Positions 40,473-51,659 are shown, counted from the first letter of the stretch. The stretch is DNA of 64,000 nt from Amyelois transitella (GCF_032362555.1 NC_083532.1:1129001-1193000), one strand, 5' to 3'. A program made the numbers and translations. Notes: generated by a model from the sequence alone, not told the origin.

Positions 40473-40711
40473 TGAATCTTGATCATACAGTCAGATTATT
40501 TGGCTTAATGATAGAATCATGGCCTAGCTGAGCTATAGGAAATATTAGGAATGATGCCATATTACATCATTCAGCCAAGTAAAATAAATGTTTAGGTTGA
40601 GTTTCAAAAGCAAAGGTTGCGGAGTTCAGACAGAATGAGCAAGGGACGGGCCGAGAACAGGCTACAGAAGCAATTTTATTTTATTTTCATAGTAGCAGTA
40701 GTACCTAGTAG

Positions 40712-41005
40712 GTGCCGTGTGGTTCCCGGCACTGTGCCGTGTGGTTCCCGGCACTATTACATAAAAGAATAGGACCACTCCATTTCTTTCCCATGGATGT
40801 CGTAAAAAGCGACTAAGGAATAGGCTTATAAACTTGAGATACTTTTTTAGGCGATGGGCTAGCAACCTGTCACTATTTGAATCTCAATTCTAGCATTGAG
40901 CCAAATACCACGCTGAGCGTGGCCATTCAGTCTTTTCAAGACTGTTGGCTCTGTCTACCCCGCAAGGGATATAGACGTAACCATATGTATGTATGTGTGT
41001 ATGTA
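40712..41005 (+). mobile_element. SINE-M copy with duplicated head hairpin
   Basis: The 21-nt GTGCCG...CGGCAC head occurs twice in tandem (40712-40732 and 40734-40754), then a normal body and tail. Confidence 0.8.
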
Positions 41006-41993
41006 CATAGACAATGTTGGTTCAGTACCTACCATTTTCCGAACATTAGCGCTTAGAAACCAACAATCGATGTTCTTGATGATTGATCTTTACCTCTTTA
41101 TATGAAGAGAAGCCAAGCAATTTCTTGGATTGATAGGTTTAACAAGATATAAAATAAAAGAAGCGTGAGTCGTCGTCTCTGTTTATTTCAGAACCTTTTT
41201 ACATAGGATCGGAAATGCTATGAGCATAAAAACAATGCTTATCGGTAAATTCAGAACAATGCCATCTAGTGCATATCGGTGGAACTACAACGCGGTCAAT
41301 ATTTATCGTTGCGTGTCTAATCCTAATAAGTTCTGTGAATTAATTAGATAGCGGTGTTCATGGACATTTTAATTATTATTACGTTGAAATGTTCACTAGA
41401 GCTTCAGAGGTGGAATCTGTAAGATAATTAAAATGCATGAAGCGCATATAGGCACAGAATCAAACCCACCTCGGCCATGTACCAATGACTATTTCCAAGT
41501 TATATAGCATACGTTTGAATACTAACCCATGCTCTTATAGTGAGGGAAAACATCTTATTACTATAACCAGGAAGAAGAAAAGTGATAAGAGCTATGGAAG
41601 CCTATTTCGCACGTGGACCGACACCAACTTAGCCGATTTTTAATTATTTCCACCGGCGACCGGCCATCTATCCACAGCTGTCAAAGTCTGCCATATTTAG
41701 CTCAGAAAAGGCGCGAACCCGTCACATTTCGCGGGCCATTTCGACTTGAAAGACGCAATTTTCGGTTCCATTTTCAAAGAGATACTAAAATGTTGCCAGT
41801 GCAATAAAATATGAGAAATGGAGCGTGGTGTTGCCAGTCGTTGGCGTGTAAACAAATTGGTTAATTGCTTCGTGGGCTATAAATATAGACGGTTTGTTAT
41901 TAAGGGGACGTTGACGCGATGTGCTTAGCTTGACTTCATTATCTATTTACGTGACAACAGATTTTTAACGCGTAATTAATGAGCAAGTTGTTA
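41006..41993. other. Intergenic
   Basis: No gene recognised. A tSINE-2 fragment lies at 41464-41555 (CCACCTCGGCCATGTACCAA). GC-richer sequence at 41610-41800 could be regulatory, but no motif supports this. Confidence 0.4.
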
Positions 41994-41998
41994 GATTT

Positions 41999-42374
41999 TG
42001 TTGCGTAAACTAATGCTTGTTGATATAAATTAACACCCAAAATAGAAACAATGCCGACTAAAAGGAAGGGGTAGGTACTTACAGGTAATTTTTTGTGAAT
42101 TTGGCTTGCTGTTAATCTTCTGTCCCCGGGGCACTGTTCCTTGTCTTAGAGGTGAATGAATTGAATAATTATCACACAGCAGTAATCACTTTTGGGTATT
42201 TTTGAGTATTTTTAATTTTGTTATGCGCGCGAGATTGCGTGACTTCGATCTTTCTTCGACTACTTTTTGGCGCGACCGCCCGGGAGGGGGTTGCAATCTT
42301 GACGTGTAGATGTCACAGGAAGATACTAGATGGCGTTGTAGGTAAGGAAAAGGATTTTAGTCGGTTACCTAACA
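41999..42374 (-). repeat. BEL/Pao 3' LTR
   Basis: 376 bp, TG...CA bounded, and indistinguishable by eye from 48172-48547. It contains a GCGCGCGAGATTGCG block and TAGATGGCGTTG. Confidence 0.95.
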
Positions 42375-42387
42375 TTTCCCCCCACCG
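42375..42387 (-). promoter_or_regulatory. Polypurine tract of the BEL/Pao element
   Basis: On the minus strand GGTGGGGGGAAA directly precedes the TG of the 3' LTR, the place where plus-strand synthesis is primed. Confidence 0.85.
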
Positions 42388-42634
42388 AAATCAACATTGA
42401 TTTCAAAATGGATAAACACAGAATAAATAATGTTTTGAGTACAATACGAGAACTTACGAGATCAGTGTACCTGTTCGAGATAAAATAGGTATTATCTAGA
42501 TATAGAATATTTTAAGTGGACTGTATAAATGTGGATATAAATATACTATATATAACTATAAATATTATTTAACTTTATTACTTAACTATATATATATGTA
42601 TGTATATTGAATGAATTTGAAAATGATAATGTAT

Positions 42635-45600
42635 CTATTCATCCTGCTCTTTTGGGAGAGGACTCAATTTAGTGACAGGGCGCTGCAGTCGCGAATTTTG
42701 CGTTCGAACGGTAACAACGCGAACCCTTCCATCAAGTCCGGGATGAATTTTTTCGACACGTCCTAGGCTCCATTGTTGGCATGGAATGTTGTCGTTATGG
42801 ATCAAAACTAAGTCATCTACGGATAAGTTAGGTGTGTCAACTAGCCATTTTTGTCTTTGCTGCAATGTATGTAGGTATTCACCTTTCCACCGACGCCAAA
42901 AATGCAGCGTGGCCTGCTGAATACATTGCCATCGCGTTAAGCGATTAAGAGACGTATTCGAGGAGTCGTAAGTAGGAGTCGACACTAATTGACGACCAAC
43001 TAAAAAATGTCCTGGGGTCAAGACGTCGAATTCGTTGGGATCGTTTGACAAACTGCACAGAGGCCGCGAGTTTAAAATCGCTTCTATATTAGAAAATAAA
43101 GTGCACAGTTCTTCGAACGACAAAGCACGTGTACCAAGTACGCGTTTTAAATGATATTTAGCCGATTTAATTCCGGCTTCAAACATTCCGCCAAAATGAC
43201 TTCCTGCCGGAGGATTATATTTCCACGTTACCTTCCTGACTGTAAACTTATCAGTTAGTTGATGTTGATTTTTATTGTAGAAGTCAAATAATTCATTGAA
43301 ATGCTTGCCGGCAGCCACAAAATTTTTACCGTTATCGGAATAGACCGTATGCGGAAGGCCACGTCGACCCGTAAATCGGTCGAATGCAGCCAAGAAGCAT
43401 TCAGTAGTTAACGCAGAGACTACTTCGAGATGTACTGCTCGCGTTGAGTAACAAACAAAAAGACATAAATACGCCTTTGATATTTTTGCGTTACGTCGAG
43501 TTGACTCTTTAATGTAAAATGGACCTCCCATATCGACACCGACTGTGTGAAATGGGTATACATCTTGTAAACGGCATTTAGGTAAAGAACCCATCTTAGG
43601 TTGATTAATAGAGGGCCTATTTTTAAAGCATCTAATACATCTTGACAGACGAGACCGTATTATACACCTGGCAGCTACAATCCAATATCTTTGAGCTAGT
43701 ATATTTTGAAGTGACCTAGGCCCGGTATGTAAATAGACAGTGTGATAATAGTCTATCAAAATATTAGTAAAGTGCGAATTTTTAGGCAAAATCAATGGGT
43801 GACGTTGAGTAAATGGCAAGTCTGCTTGTGAAAGTCTACCCCCCACCATGAGGAGACCACGGCTATCTATGAACGGGTCGAGTTTACGTAGACTTTGAGA
43901 GCATTGATTGCCTTTCTTTAAAGATTCAATGTCATGTTGAAAATGATTAAGTTGAACTATTTGAATAACTTTATCATGAGATTGATTTAATTCAGCGGTA
44001 AGCAAGGCACCTTTTGTTCTATTAAGGGAAGAAACTCTAGAATTATTTATGAATCTCAGACACCAAGCAAATACACGCAATAATCGATTAAAATTTGAAA
44101 ATTTAAGAATTATTGAGTAAAAATCCGTTTTTACGTTGGAACCTTCACTCAGCAATGTATAATTATGTTTGACAGGTTTGAGTTCTAATGGTTCACCTCT
44201 AAACTCATCAATTGTCCGCACCGGCCATGTTTGTCGTGGTTCATACAACCAGTGTGGGCCACGGAGCCACTGATCCGCGATCTCAAGTAATTGCGCCGGG
44301 GTGGCACCGCGAGAGCACACATCGGCGGGATTATCAGTACCATTGACGTGATACCACTGCAGCTCATATGGATTTTCATTAATTTTAGTAACCCTGTTAG
44401 CAATAAAGGTTTTTAACTTGAATGCAGGCGTATTTATCCACGTCAGTGCCACCGAACTGTCGGTGAACGCTAACACCTCATCGATCTGCACGTCTTTAGA
44501 CAACATAGCCACCACATAGCATAGAACCTTTGACAATAAATGAGCAGCTATCAATTCAAGACGAGGGATTGATACTGTTTTTAAGGGCGAGACCTTAGAT
44601 TTAGATAACAGTAAACTCACGTTCACATTCCCATGTGCATCCTGACTGCGAATATACACGGTGGCTGCGAATCCAGCCACTGAAGCATCACAAAAACCTA
44701 CTACTTGAGCTACCGTATGGTGTTTGATAAAAAGATGCCGATTATGTCTCAATTTCGATAACAACGGTATTTGAGATGAAAAGGTTAACCATTCATCAAG
44801 TAAAGTCTTAGGGAGAGAATCATCCCATCCTAGTTGCGCGCACCATAGTTTTTGCATAAAATGCTTAGCAAGGAATGTGCATGGCGCAGCGAATCCCAAG
44901 GGATCAAATAGCTTAGCTATTTCAGAAAGCACCGAACGTTTCGTGACATTCGTTGTCATCGGTGTAGTACGGAAAGAAAATGCGTCTTCTTCCGGTAACC
45001 AATGTAAACCAAGGATTTTAATCGACAAGGTTTTACCATCATCAAATTGAACCGGGGGCTCGAGTTGATCGTTAGGCAGTTTATTGAGTACCTGAACGCT
45101 ATTACTCGACCATTTACGCAATTCAAATCCGCCCAATTTGAGTAATTCAACAAGCTCTTGCTGAAGTTTCAATGCTTCTTCTACATTATCTACTGACCAA
45201 AGGAAATCGTCGACATAAAACCCTTCGCGCAGAGCGCGGGCAGCGTCGGGAAAGCGACTGCCTTCGTCCGCAGCTAACTGTTGCAACGTACGGATCGCCA
45301 AAAACGGGCTACTCACTACCCCGTACGTCACTGTGCACAGTTCGTACACCTTTATAGGTTCGCTGGGCGAATCACGCCACAGTATATGCTGAAATTTACG
45401 TTGAGATGTATCAATTAATATACAACGGTACATCTTTGAAATGTCACCGCACAATGAAATTTCACGTAATCGAAAACGAATTAATAATTCCACAAGGTCA
45501 GCTTGCAGTTTTGGACCTGTGTATAAAACAGAATTTAAAGATTTATCGTTTGTAGTTGGACAGGAGGCGTCAAAAACTACACGAAGTTTTGTACTACTAC

Positions 45601-47875
45601 TGTCAGGCTTGTGAACACAGTGGTGAGGGATTACGTACCCTGACTCCACTTGTGAGACGTCACCGACACAAACCATGTGACCGAGTGAAACGTACTCATC
45701 CATGAACTTTTTATACTCTCCTCGCAAAAGAGGTAAACGCGATAATTTTCGTTCTAAATTTTGATATCTTTTCAATGCAATTTGTTTCGAATCACCTAAA
45801 TCAGCGTTTGGTTTAAACGGGTAACTCACCACGTATCGACCGGTACTATCCCGTTTATGTTCCTTAACAAACATATGTTCGGATATGACGTCTTCCGGGT
45901 TTTTAGGTAAGTCACAAGCTAAAGTTTCAGTCTCCCAAAAAGATTGAATTAAGTCATGAACCTCTGCTGAACTAGTAAACATGCAAGTCGACACATTTTG
46001 AGTATTATTATTTAATGTCATTTGACCGGTAATCACGTAACCAAACACACTACTTAACGCCAAAGGTAATCCCTGTCGTGACGGATGATATTTACCACCG
46101 TCATAAATTAATGGAAATACGTCACTGCCGAGCAGCATATCGATGCGGCTCGGGTAATAAAAGGTAGGGTCAGCTAACACCAAATGTTTATATTCGAATT
46201 TTAATTCTTCCGACAAATCGACCGATGGCATATCACCAGAAATTTTTGGAATTACTACCGTTTTAATATTGAAAATGGGGTTGTTGGATATGGTTGGTTT
46301 GATTTGACATAAAACCACACCTTGATCACGAACAGCTGTTCCTCCTAAACCCAACAACTGAGTGTTGCACTTTTGACGCGAAAGTCCTAAACGTTGTGCA
46401 CAATCATTTGTCATAAAACTGGTTTGAGAACCACTGTCGATCACTACACGTACGGGCTGATATTTGCCTAAAACATCAGATACATGAACAACCGCAGTAC
46501 CTAAAATTACTGTGGACCCAGTAGAACACGTCAATGAAACTTGAGTCCCATGATTATTGTTAACATTATCATAACAAGAACGATCACTATCCGTACTCAC
46601 TAAATTCATTTTAGAATCAACATGTAACGTGTGATGATGTTTACTTTTGCATACCGTACACGTTATTTTTGACGGACACTCGCTAAGCGCGTGACCTTGA
46701 CGGAGACAGTTCTCGCACAAGCAGAGTTCCTTTATTTTGTTTACTCGTTGCACCGGTGTCAACGCAATGTATTCGTAACATTTATAAATTGAATGAAAAG
46801 GTTTATTGCAATACAAACAGCCTTTGTTTGTAGGCTCAGCCTTAACAGTGGCCGCATTACTAGCCAAACACGTTTTTGTATTGATATTTTTCGTGTTAGG
46901 TTTACCACTAGATTTATTTGAAAACGAAGACATAGACAACTTACTAACACCGGGCTTAAAGGTACTTGTACTTGTTGACATTTCTAACATACGGGTTTGA
47001 TTGTTGACAAAATCGATTAATGTTCTAATAATAGGTATTTCTTTAGAATCAATTTTTTGTTCGAATTCACGTCTAGAAACCGGGTCTAAATTACGAAGTC
47101 CGATATAACATAGAATAAATCCCGCTAAATCATTTATTTTCAACAATTCAAGGGCCTGAACACACTCCTGAAATGTTTCTAAAAATGAATTTAATCCGTT
47201 TACAGACTCATTAGGCAACGGCTTAAACGCAAACAACTTATCCAAATAACGCGTGGCTATAGCACGTTTGTTTTCGTACCTGTCACATAGACTTGTCCAC
47301 ACGATGGTATAATTATCATTCGATACAGGCAAACTTTTAACGATTTGAAGCGCAGGTCCGCTGACTACTGACAATAGATAATAGAATTTTTCGATATCGC
47401 CTATCGCAGTATTTGTATGGATCAAACTCGAAAATGTATCACGAAATGTAACCCAATTCTCTAATTTTCCATCAAAATGCACTAACTCGATTTTAGGTAA
47501 ACGAGGCTGGGCGCCGCGTTCCGATCCGTTTTTTATTTCACTATGTTTCGACGATTTTGAGCACGATTCATCAAACTTTTGAAGTATTCGTTTTATCTCG
47601 AAATAAAGATCATCGAAAGCATGTACTTCTTGATCAGAAATAATATAATTCGGGTCACGTTTCAATTGCAACGCGGTAATTTCATCGACAATTTTTTCAA
47701 ATATCTCACGCGTGGACTCGAGGTCAGTGACCCGCACGGACAATTTGCTAAGTTCGAAACTATTGTTCTCTACACTTTTAGCTACATCATAATATTGTTG
47801 AACACGCCTAAAATATCGTTCTTTTCGACTAATAAGTGTATTAATTTTTATTTCAAGTTCCGACAACGGAGCCAT
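42635..47875 (-). CDS. BEL/Pao Gag-Pol polyprotein
   Basis: A single frame of 1,746 codons with ATG at 47875-47873. Gag occupies about residues 1-450, with a coiled N terminus and Cys/His knuckles at about 350-420 (CLYCNKPFHSIYKC; CENCLRQGHALSEC). An aspartic protease follows at about 477 (VVIDSGSQTSFMT). Then come RT (CGDISKMYRCIL; catalytic FYVDDFLWS at about 887), RNase H (GFCDASVAGFAA at about 1061; FTDSSVALTW), and integrase. The integrase has its zinc-binding region at about 1350-1400 and a catalytic D-D-E set at about 1446 (VDMGG), 1509 (YSDNGKNF) and 1564 (GGMFEAG). The order PR-RT-RH-IN and the YVDD box fit the BEL/Pao superfamily. There is no envelope gene. All catalytic signatures looked for are present, so the protein could be functional. 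Confidence 0.96.
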   Translation of the reverse strand: MAPLSELEIKINTLISRKERYFRRVQQYYDVAKSVENNSFELSKLSVRVTDLESTREIFEKIVDEITALQLKRDPNYIISDQEVHAFDDLYFEIKRILQKFDESCSKSSKHSEIKNGSERGAQPRLPKIELVHFDGKLENWVTFRDTFSSLIHTNTAIGDIEKFYYLLSVVSGPALQIVKSLPVSNDNYTIVWTSLCDRYENKRAIATRYLDKLFAFKPLPNESVNGLNSFLETFQECVQALELLKINDLAGFILCYIGLRNLDPVSRREFEQKIDSKEIPIIRTLIDFVNNQTRMLEMSTSTSTFKPGVSKLSMSSFSNKSSGKPNTKNINTKTCLASNAATVKAEPTNKGCLYCNKPFHSIYKCYEYIALTPVQRVNKIKELCLCENCLRQGHALSECPSKITCTVCKSKHHHTLHVDSKMNLVSTDSDRSCYDNVNNNHGTQVSLTCSTGSTVILGTAVVHVSDVLGKYQPVRVVIDSGSQTSFMTNDCAQRLGLSRQKCNTQLLGLGGTAVRDQGVVLCQIKPTISNNPIFNIKTVVIPKISGDMPSVDLSEELKFEYKHLVLADPTFYYPSRIDMLLGSDVFPLIYDGGKYHPSRQGLPLALSSVFGYVITGQMTLNNNTQNVSTCMFTSSAEVHDLIQSFWETETLACDLPKNPEDVISEHMFVKEHKRDSTGRYVVSYPFKPNADLGDSKQIALKRYQNLERKLSRLPLLRGEYKKFMDEYVSLGHMVCVGDVSQVESGYVIPHHCVHKPDSSSTKLRVVFDASCPTTNDKSLNSVLYTGPKLQADLVELLIRFRLREISLCGDISKMYRCILIDTSQRKFQHILWRDSPSEPIKVYELCTVTYGVVSSPFLAIRTLQQLAADEGSRFPDAARALREGFYVDDFLWSVDNVEEALKLQQELVELLKLGGFELRKWSSNSVQVLNKLPNDQLEPPVQFDDGKTLSIKILGLHWLPEEDAFSFRTTPMTTNVTKRSVLSEIAKLFDPLGFAAPCTFLAKHFMQKLWCAQLGWDDSLPKTLLDEWLTFSSQIPLLSKLRHNRHLFIKHHTVAQVVGFCDASVAGFAATVYIRSQDAHGNVNVSLLLSKSKVSPLKTVSIPRLELIAAHLLSKVLCYVVAMLSKDVQIDEVLAFTDSSVALTWINTPAFKLKTFIANRVTKINENPYELQWYHVNGTDNPADVCSRGATPAQLLEIADQWLRGPHWLYEPRQTWPVRTIDEFRGEPLELKPVKHNYTLLSEGSNVKTDFYSIILKFSNFNRLLRVFAWCLRFINNSRVSSLNRTKGALLTAELNQSHDKVIQIVQLNHFQHDIESLKKGNQCSQSLRKLDPFIDSRGLLMVGGRLSQADLPFTQRHPLILPKNSHFTNILIDYYHTVYLHTGPRSLQNILAQRYWIVAARCIIRSRLSRCIRCFKNRPSINQPKMGSLPKCRLQDVYPFHTVGVDMGGPFYIKESTRRNAKISKAYLCLFVCYSTRAVHLEVVSALTTECFLAAFDRFTGRRGLPHTVYSDNGKNFVAAGKHFNELFDFYNKNQHQLTDKFTVRKVTWKYNPPAGSHFGGMFEAGIKSAKYHLKRVLGTRALSFEELCTLFSNIEAILNSRPLCSLSNDPNEFDVLTPGHFLVGRQLVSTPTYDSSNTSLNRLTRWQCIQQATLHFWRRWKGEYLHTLQQRQKWLVDTPNLSVDDLVLIHNDNIPCQQWSLGRVEKIHPGLDGRVRVVTVRTQNSRLQRPVTKLSPLPKEQDE

Positions 47876-48151
47876 TTTGAATTACGAACGAAAATGGTAG
47901 GTAGGTATAACGCGTGCCGCAACACAAAAATACACTAAATTGAGTCGTAAAGATATTAAATATGATAGAAATAGATAAGTATAGATGTATTACTACGTAT
48001 ATAACTATAATATTGCAACAAATAGAACTATTGAATGAATATTTGTGCAAAATATGAGTTGAATAAAACGTAAGTAGGTACCTACAAGGCGTAGGCTAAC
48101 AAGTGAAATAATGTGTATTTATCTATTTTGATACCCTGTTGAAATTACATA

Positions 48152-48166
48152 CGGCTCGAAGAACCA
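48152..48166 (-). promoter_or_regulatory. Primer-binding site of the BEL/Pao element
   Basis: TGGTTCTTCGAGCCG on the minus strand, five bases inside the 5' LTR, complementary to a tRNA 3' end of the form CGAAGAA-CCA. The tRNA species was not identified. Confidence 0.75.
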
Positions 48167-48171
48167 AATTA

Positions 48172-48547
48172 TGTTGCGTAAACTAATGCTTGTTGATATA
48201 AATTAACACCCAAAATAGAAACAATGCCGACTAAAAGGAAGGGGTAGGTACTTACAGGTAATTTTTTGTGAATTTGGCTTGCTGTTAATCTTCTGTCCCC
48301 GGGGCACTGTTCCTTGTCTTAGAGGTGAATGAATTGAATAATTATCACACAGCAGTAATCACTTTTGGGTATTTTTGAGTATTTTTAATTTTGTTATGCG
48401 CGCGAGATTGCGTGACTTCGATCTTTCTTCGACTACTTTTTGGCGCGACCGCCCGGGAGGGGGTTGCAATCTTGACGTGTAGATGTCACAGGAAGATACT
48501 AGATGGCGTTGTAGGTAAGGAAAAGGATTTTAGTCGGTTACCTAACA
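48172..48547 (-). repeat. BEL/Pao 5' LTR
   Basis: The 376-bp partner of 41999-42374; it should carry the element's promoter. Confidence 0.95.
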
Positions 48548-48552
48548 GATTT

Positions 48553-49280
48553 AATAAGAGAATATGGATGACGTTGAGAAAATCGTCAGCATTATATCGA
48601 CCGAATATTGTTTTTAAAGTTTTCATAGCATTTCATGTAAATTCTCAAATGACACCATTTTTCAAACCTTGTTAATTATCCTAGCTTTACCTATACAGGT
48701 ACTTACCTACTTCATATTATATGTGGATACGAAAATATGTATACCTTACCTATGTTTGTTTGTCCATTACCTAAGTAAGTCACTTTTACGGCTAAACCAT
48801 ACGGTACCGATAGGTTGATAGTAAAGAAGATATATACCGGGTGTCTATAGATTGTCGTGTTATCTATAAATTCAAACGGGAATTTTATGGTTACTTATGC
48901 TTGCTTATTTAAACTTTGTAGAGAGCTAATAATGATAAACTTACTGAATAAGTACCAACAACTTTCATTTAACATCAAAGCGAAGGGCCCGACTCGTGCA
49001 ATTAATCATAGTTCTATAGAACCACTAATGGCGACTAGATTTATCGTCGAGGAAAACGCAGGAAAAGTATAATTCAATTATAAAAATGATTTACAGATGA
49101 CGCAAAAAGGCCAATTCAATATTATATTATTAATATTTTTATTTTATTGCATGTCAAGTTGCCAAAGTTCGCAAGCGCATTTTTTCCGAATTCCATAATT
49201 TTTTTTCTTTAAGCTGAACAAGGCAAAAGAGCCAAATTTAAAAGTCATTTTTTTATATTAAATTTATACTAGGATGGACA
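48553..49280. other. Intergenic
   Basis: AT-rich, with nothing recognised. Confidence 0.4.
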
Positions 49281-49376
49281 GAATAGAATAGAATAGAATA
49301 GAATAGAATAGAATAGAATAGAATAGAATAGAATAGAATAGAATAGAATAGAATAGAATAGAATAGAATAGAATAG
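49281..49376. repeat. (GAATA)n, tail of the LINE-B copy
   Basis: About 19 perfect units. On the minus strand it is (TATTC)n directly after the LINE 3' UTR, so it is the element's own tail, probably extended by slippage. Confidence 0.9.
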
Positions 49377-50492
49377 ATTTATTTTCAAAATTGGATACAA
49401 GGTATCACTTATTGACGTCACATAACTTAAATCTAATTATAACTACTACCGCTTCCAAAGCGCATGTGTAGAAGAAGCGGCGGAACAAACTACACTGCAG
49501 CATTTTCATAGGACGTCAATTTACAAATATAGATCTCTTAAATCTAAATCGTGGACGAATGCACATTGTCTACATTAAAAAACATGTATGAATGTAGAAC
49601 TGATTATGTCAATACGAATATTTCGTCAAATAAAATAAATATAAAATAAAATATGTACATACTGTACAAATTATGTCCAGATCATGTCAAAAATACACAA
49701 GCATTTAAGAGGCCATTATGTCCAGCTCGGGCCACACATGTTTATCATTAATATAATCATCCGTGCTGTAATAGGCTTTCCTACAAAGCTCAACTTTAAT
49801 ATACTGTTTGAATTTTCTATCATTCATTTCAAGAACACTTTTTGGTAATTTATTATAAAATCTTATACAATTAATAAGAAATGATTTCCCTACCTTAGCC
49901 AGCCGATGTGCTGGGATCGACAACTTGTAATTGTTCCGCAGTGATCTACTAGTACATTCACCTACTTTTTTGAAAGAGTCTAAGTTTTTCCTAACATGCA
50001 TGATGTTATCGAATATGTATTGGGAGGGCAAAGTTAAAATATTTAGGTTTTTGAAAAAATCTCTAAGGGAATCTCTTTGTTTAAGACCGTAGATATATCG
50101 AATTGCCCTTTTTTGTAAAATGAAAATAGTTTGTATGTCTGCTGCTGATCCCCAAAGCAGTAGACCATATGACATTAAACTATGAAAATAACTAAAATAT
50201 ACTAGCTTAGCAGTTGCCACATCCGTCAAATGCCTAATACGACGAATAGCGTATGCTGCAGAACTAAGCCTTTTAGAAAGTTTTAAAATGTGAGCATGCT
50301 ATTTCAAATTTGAATCTAATGTTATTCCTAAGAAAGTAGTACTATCAACAAAATCTAATCTTTTACTACTTATACTAATATCCACATTTGCCTGCCGCAC
50401 ATTGGGAAGTGTAAACTTAATGCATTGGGTCTTATTTGCATTTAACAGTAAGTTGTTGATTGTAAACCAGTTAGAGATGGCGGCTAAGGGTT
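49377..50492 (-). pseudogene. LINE-B reverse transcriptase, C-terminal part and 3' UTR
   Basis: Below the inserted transposon the RT frame resumes with PLAAISNWFTINNLLLNANK. It continues through LKxHAHI, where Trp is replaced by a stop (TAG, 50301-50299), to SYGLLLWGSAADIQTIFILQ and a stop at 49705. The 3' UTR (49704-49377) is the source of the LINE-B fragments elsewhere in the window. This is the thumb/C-terminal region of a jockey/R1-like LINE. Confidence 0.85.
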
Positions 50493-51202
50493 CATACAGA
50501 CGAACTGCAAGTTGTAAACGTCAGAGTCTACTTCAGCCGTCGCCATCTGTCGACGGCAGCCGACGACGCGTCGGCGGCAGCAGTCAATACGTCGACGGCT
50601 GCCGCCGACAGGTGGCGATGTTTGCGGTTCTTGCGTGTTTCGTCCGCCATTTTGTCAGTCGACTGCAAATAGACGGAGAGTGCGCAAGCGTCACGCATCC
50701 ACAAAATGAGCTACCTTAATGTCATGGCGAGTCTTTGCTCAGCTGGTATACTTTTCCGCATCACGGTGTCTTGGCGAGATATTGAGGCTTTCAAGATACC
50801 TAGTTGTTAACTCATCAAAAGAAGCGATTGACATACGAAAGTAATTGAAAAATTTTTTTTCGTTCTCTCGTAAACGTGGATAGAGTGTATAAAAATCTCC
50901 CTCTTGTTCTCTATACATTAATATTTCTTCAACCCACACTGAACGTATCTTTCTTTTTCGTTGTTGTCGGCGACGGCGGCGGAGTAAAAGCAATAACAGT
51001 GTTTCTTCCTCGGAATCCATTTTGCAACTGGCTCCTATACCACGACTACTAGTACGCGGCATTCTAATACTGCAAACGTCGCCTGTCAACGGCAGCTGTT
51101 GCCGCCTATCGGCGGCAGCCGTCGACGTATTGACTGCTGCCGCCGACACGTCGACGGCTGCGGTGGTACCCTGCCGTCGACACCATGCCGTTCGTCTGTA
51201 TG
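50493..51202 (-). mobile_element. PIF/Harbinger-like element inserted in LINE-B
   Basis: 710 bp with short terminal repeats CATACAGACGAAC (50493) and its complement (51190-51202). Subterminal inverted GTCGACGGCTGCCGCCGA arrays lie near both ends. The RT sequence is split at this point, which proves insertion. No clean target duplication was resolved. Confidence 0.7.
50739..51020 (-). pseudogene. HARBI1-like transposase, N-terminal remnant
   Basis: ATG at 51020, then an acidic/Arg-rich start (MDSEEETLLLLLLRRRRRQQ). This is followed by RSVWVEEILMYREQEGDFYT and ENEKKFFNYFRMSIASFDEL, the N-terminal region typical of Harbinger nucleases (W..E....R...GD...L...LR.....FF.YFRMS...FDEL). The DDE catalytic part is missing, so this is an internally deleted copy. 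Confidence 0.75.
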
Positions 51203-51482
51203 CGCTCTAAAGTGCTATTCACATCATCACAGATTTCGCTACGGCGGTTCATTTTAAAAATTAGTGACGTATCATCTGCAAACAACACGATGCCAGTCTG
51301 TTTCTCAATCATGCAAGGCAGGTCGTTGATATATATCAGAAAGAGAAAAGGTCCCAAAATGGAACCTTGCGGTACCCCAATTTTTACCGTCGCTCCTTTC
51401 GATTTTGTATTATTTAAATCTACCGTAAACATAAGTGCCAAACATAGTTTGCCAGCTGAGGCGTAGGAAATCACATTCAAGA
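51203..51482 (-). pseudogene. LINE-B reverse transcriptase, central part
   Basis: Encodes [20 protein letters not shown] and [10 protein letters not shown] (catalytic FADD), then NSTLERI, where the Harbinger-like element interrupts. The 5' end is truncated at about 51482. Confidence 0.85.
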
Positions 51483-51560
51483 CAAATATTTAGGTATATA
51501 TTTTAGTCAATCTTTTAAATTAAAATAATAATGAGTATTTCTTTTTGAGACTAATTACTC

Positions 51561-51646
51561 GAACTAATTACTAACTAAGGGAAATCCCTTAGTTAGTAAT
51601 TAGTTCCATGGCTAAAATGAGGGCAAATGCCCTCATTTTAGCCATG
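51561..51646. repeat. Two abutting perfect palindromes
   Basis: 51561-51606 has arms of 22 bp around AA (GAACTAATTACTAACTAAGG... mirrored). 51607-51646 has arms of 19 bp around AA (CATGGCTAAAATGAGGGCA and complement). No base lies between them and both are perfect. Confidence 0.95.
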
Positions 51647-51659
51647 CTCCTAATTTACT

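Larger units (their letters stand above)
41999..48547 (-). mobile_element. Complete BEL/Pao LTR retrotransposon
   Basis: 6,549 bp between GATTT target duplications (41994-41998 and 48548-48552). It has two LTRs, a primer-binding site, one intact gag-pol frame and a purine tract, and is inserted in reverse. Apparently identical LTRs and an uninterrupted 1,746-codon frame point to recent insertion and possible activity. Confidence 0.97.

Noticed and set aside
44185..47000. Short frames inside the BEL/Pao element on either strand
   Set aside because: Shadows of the 1,746-codon polyprotein frame.
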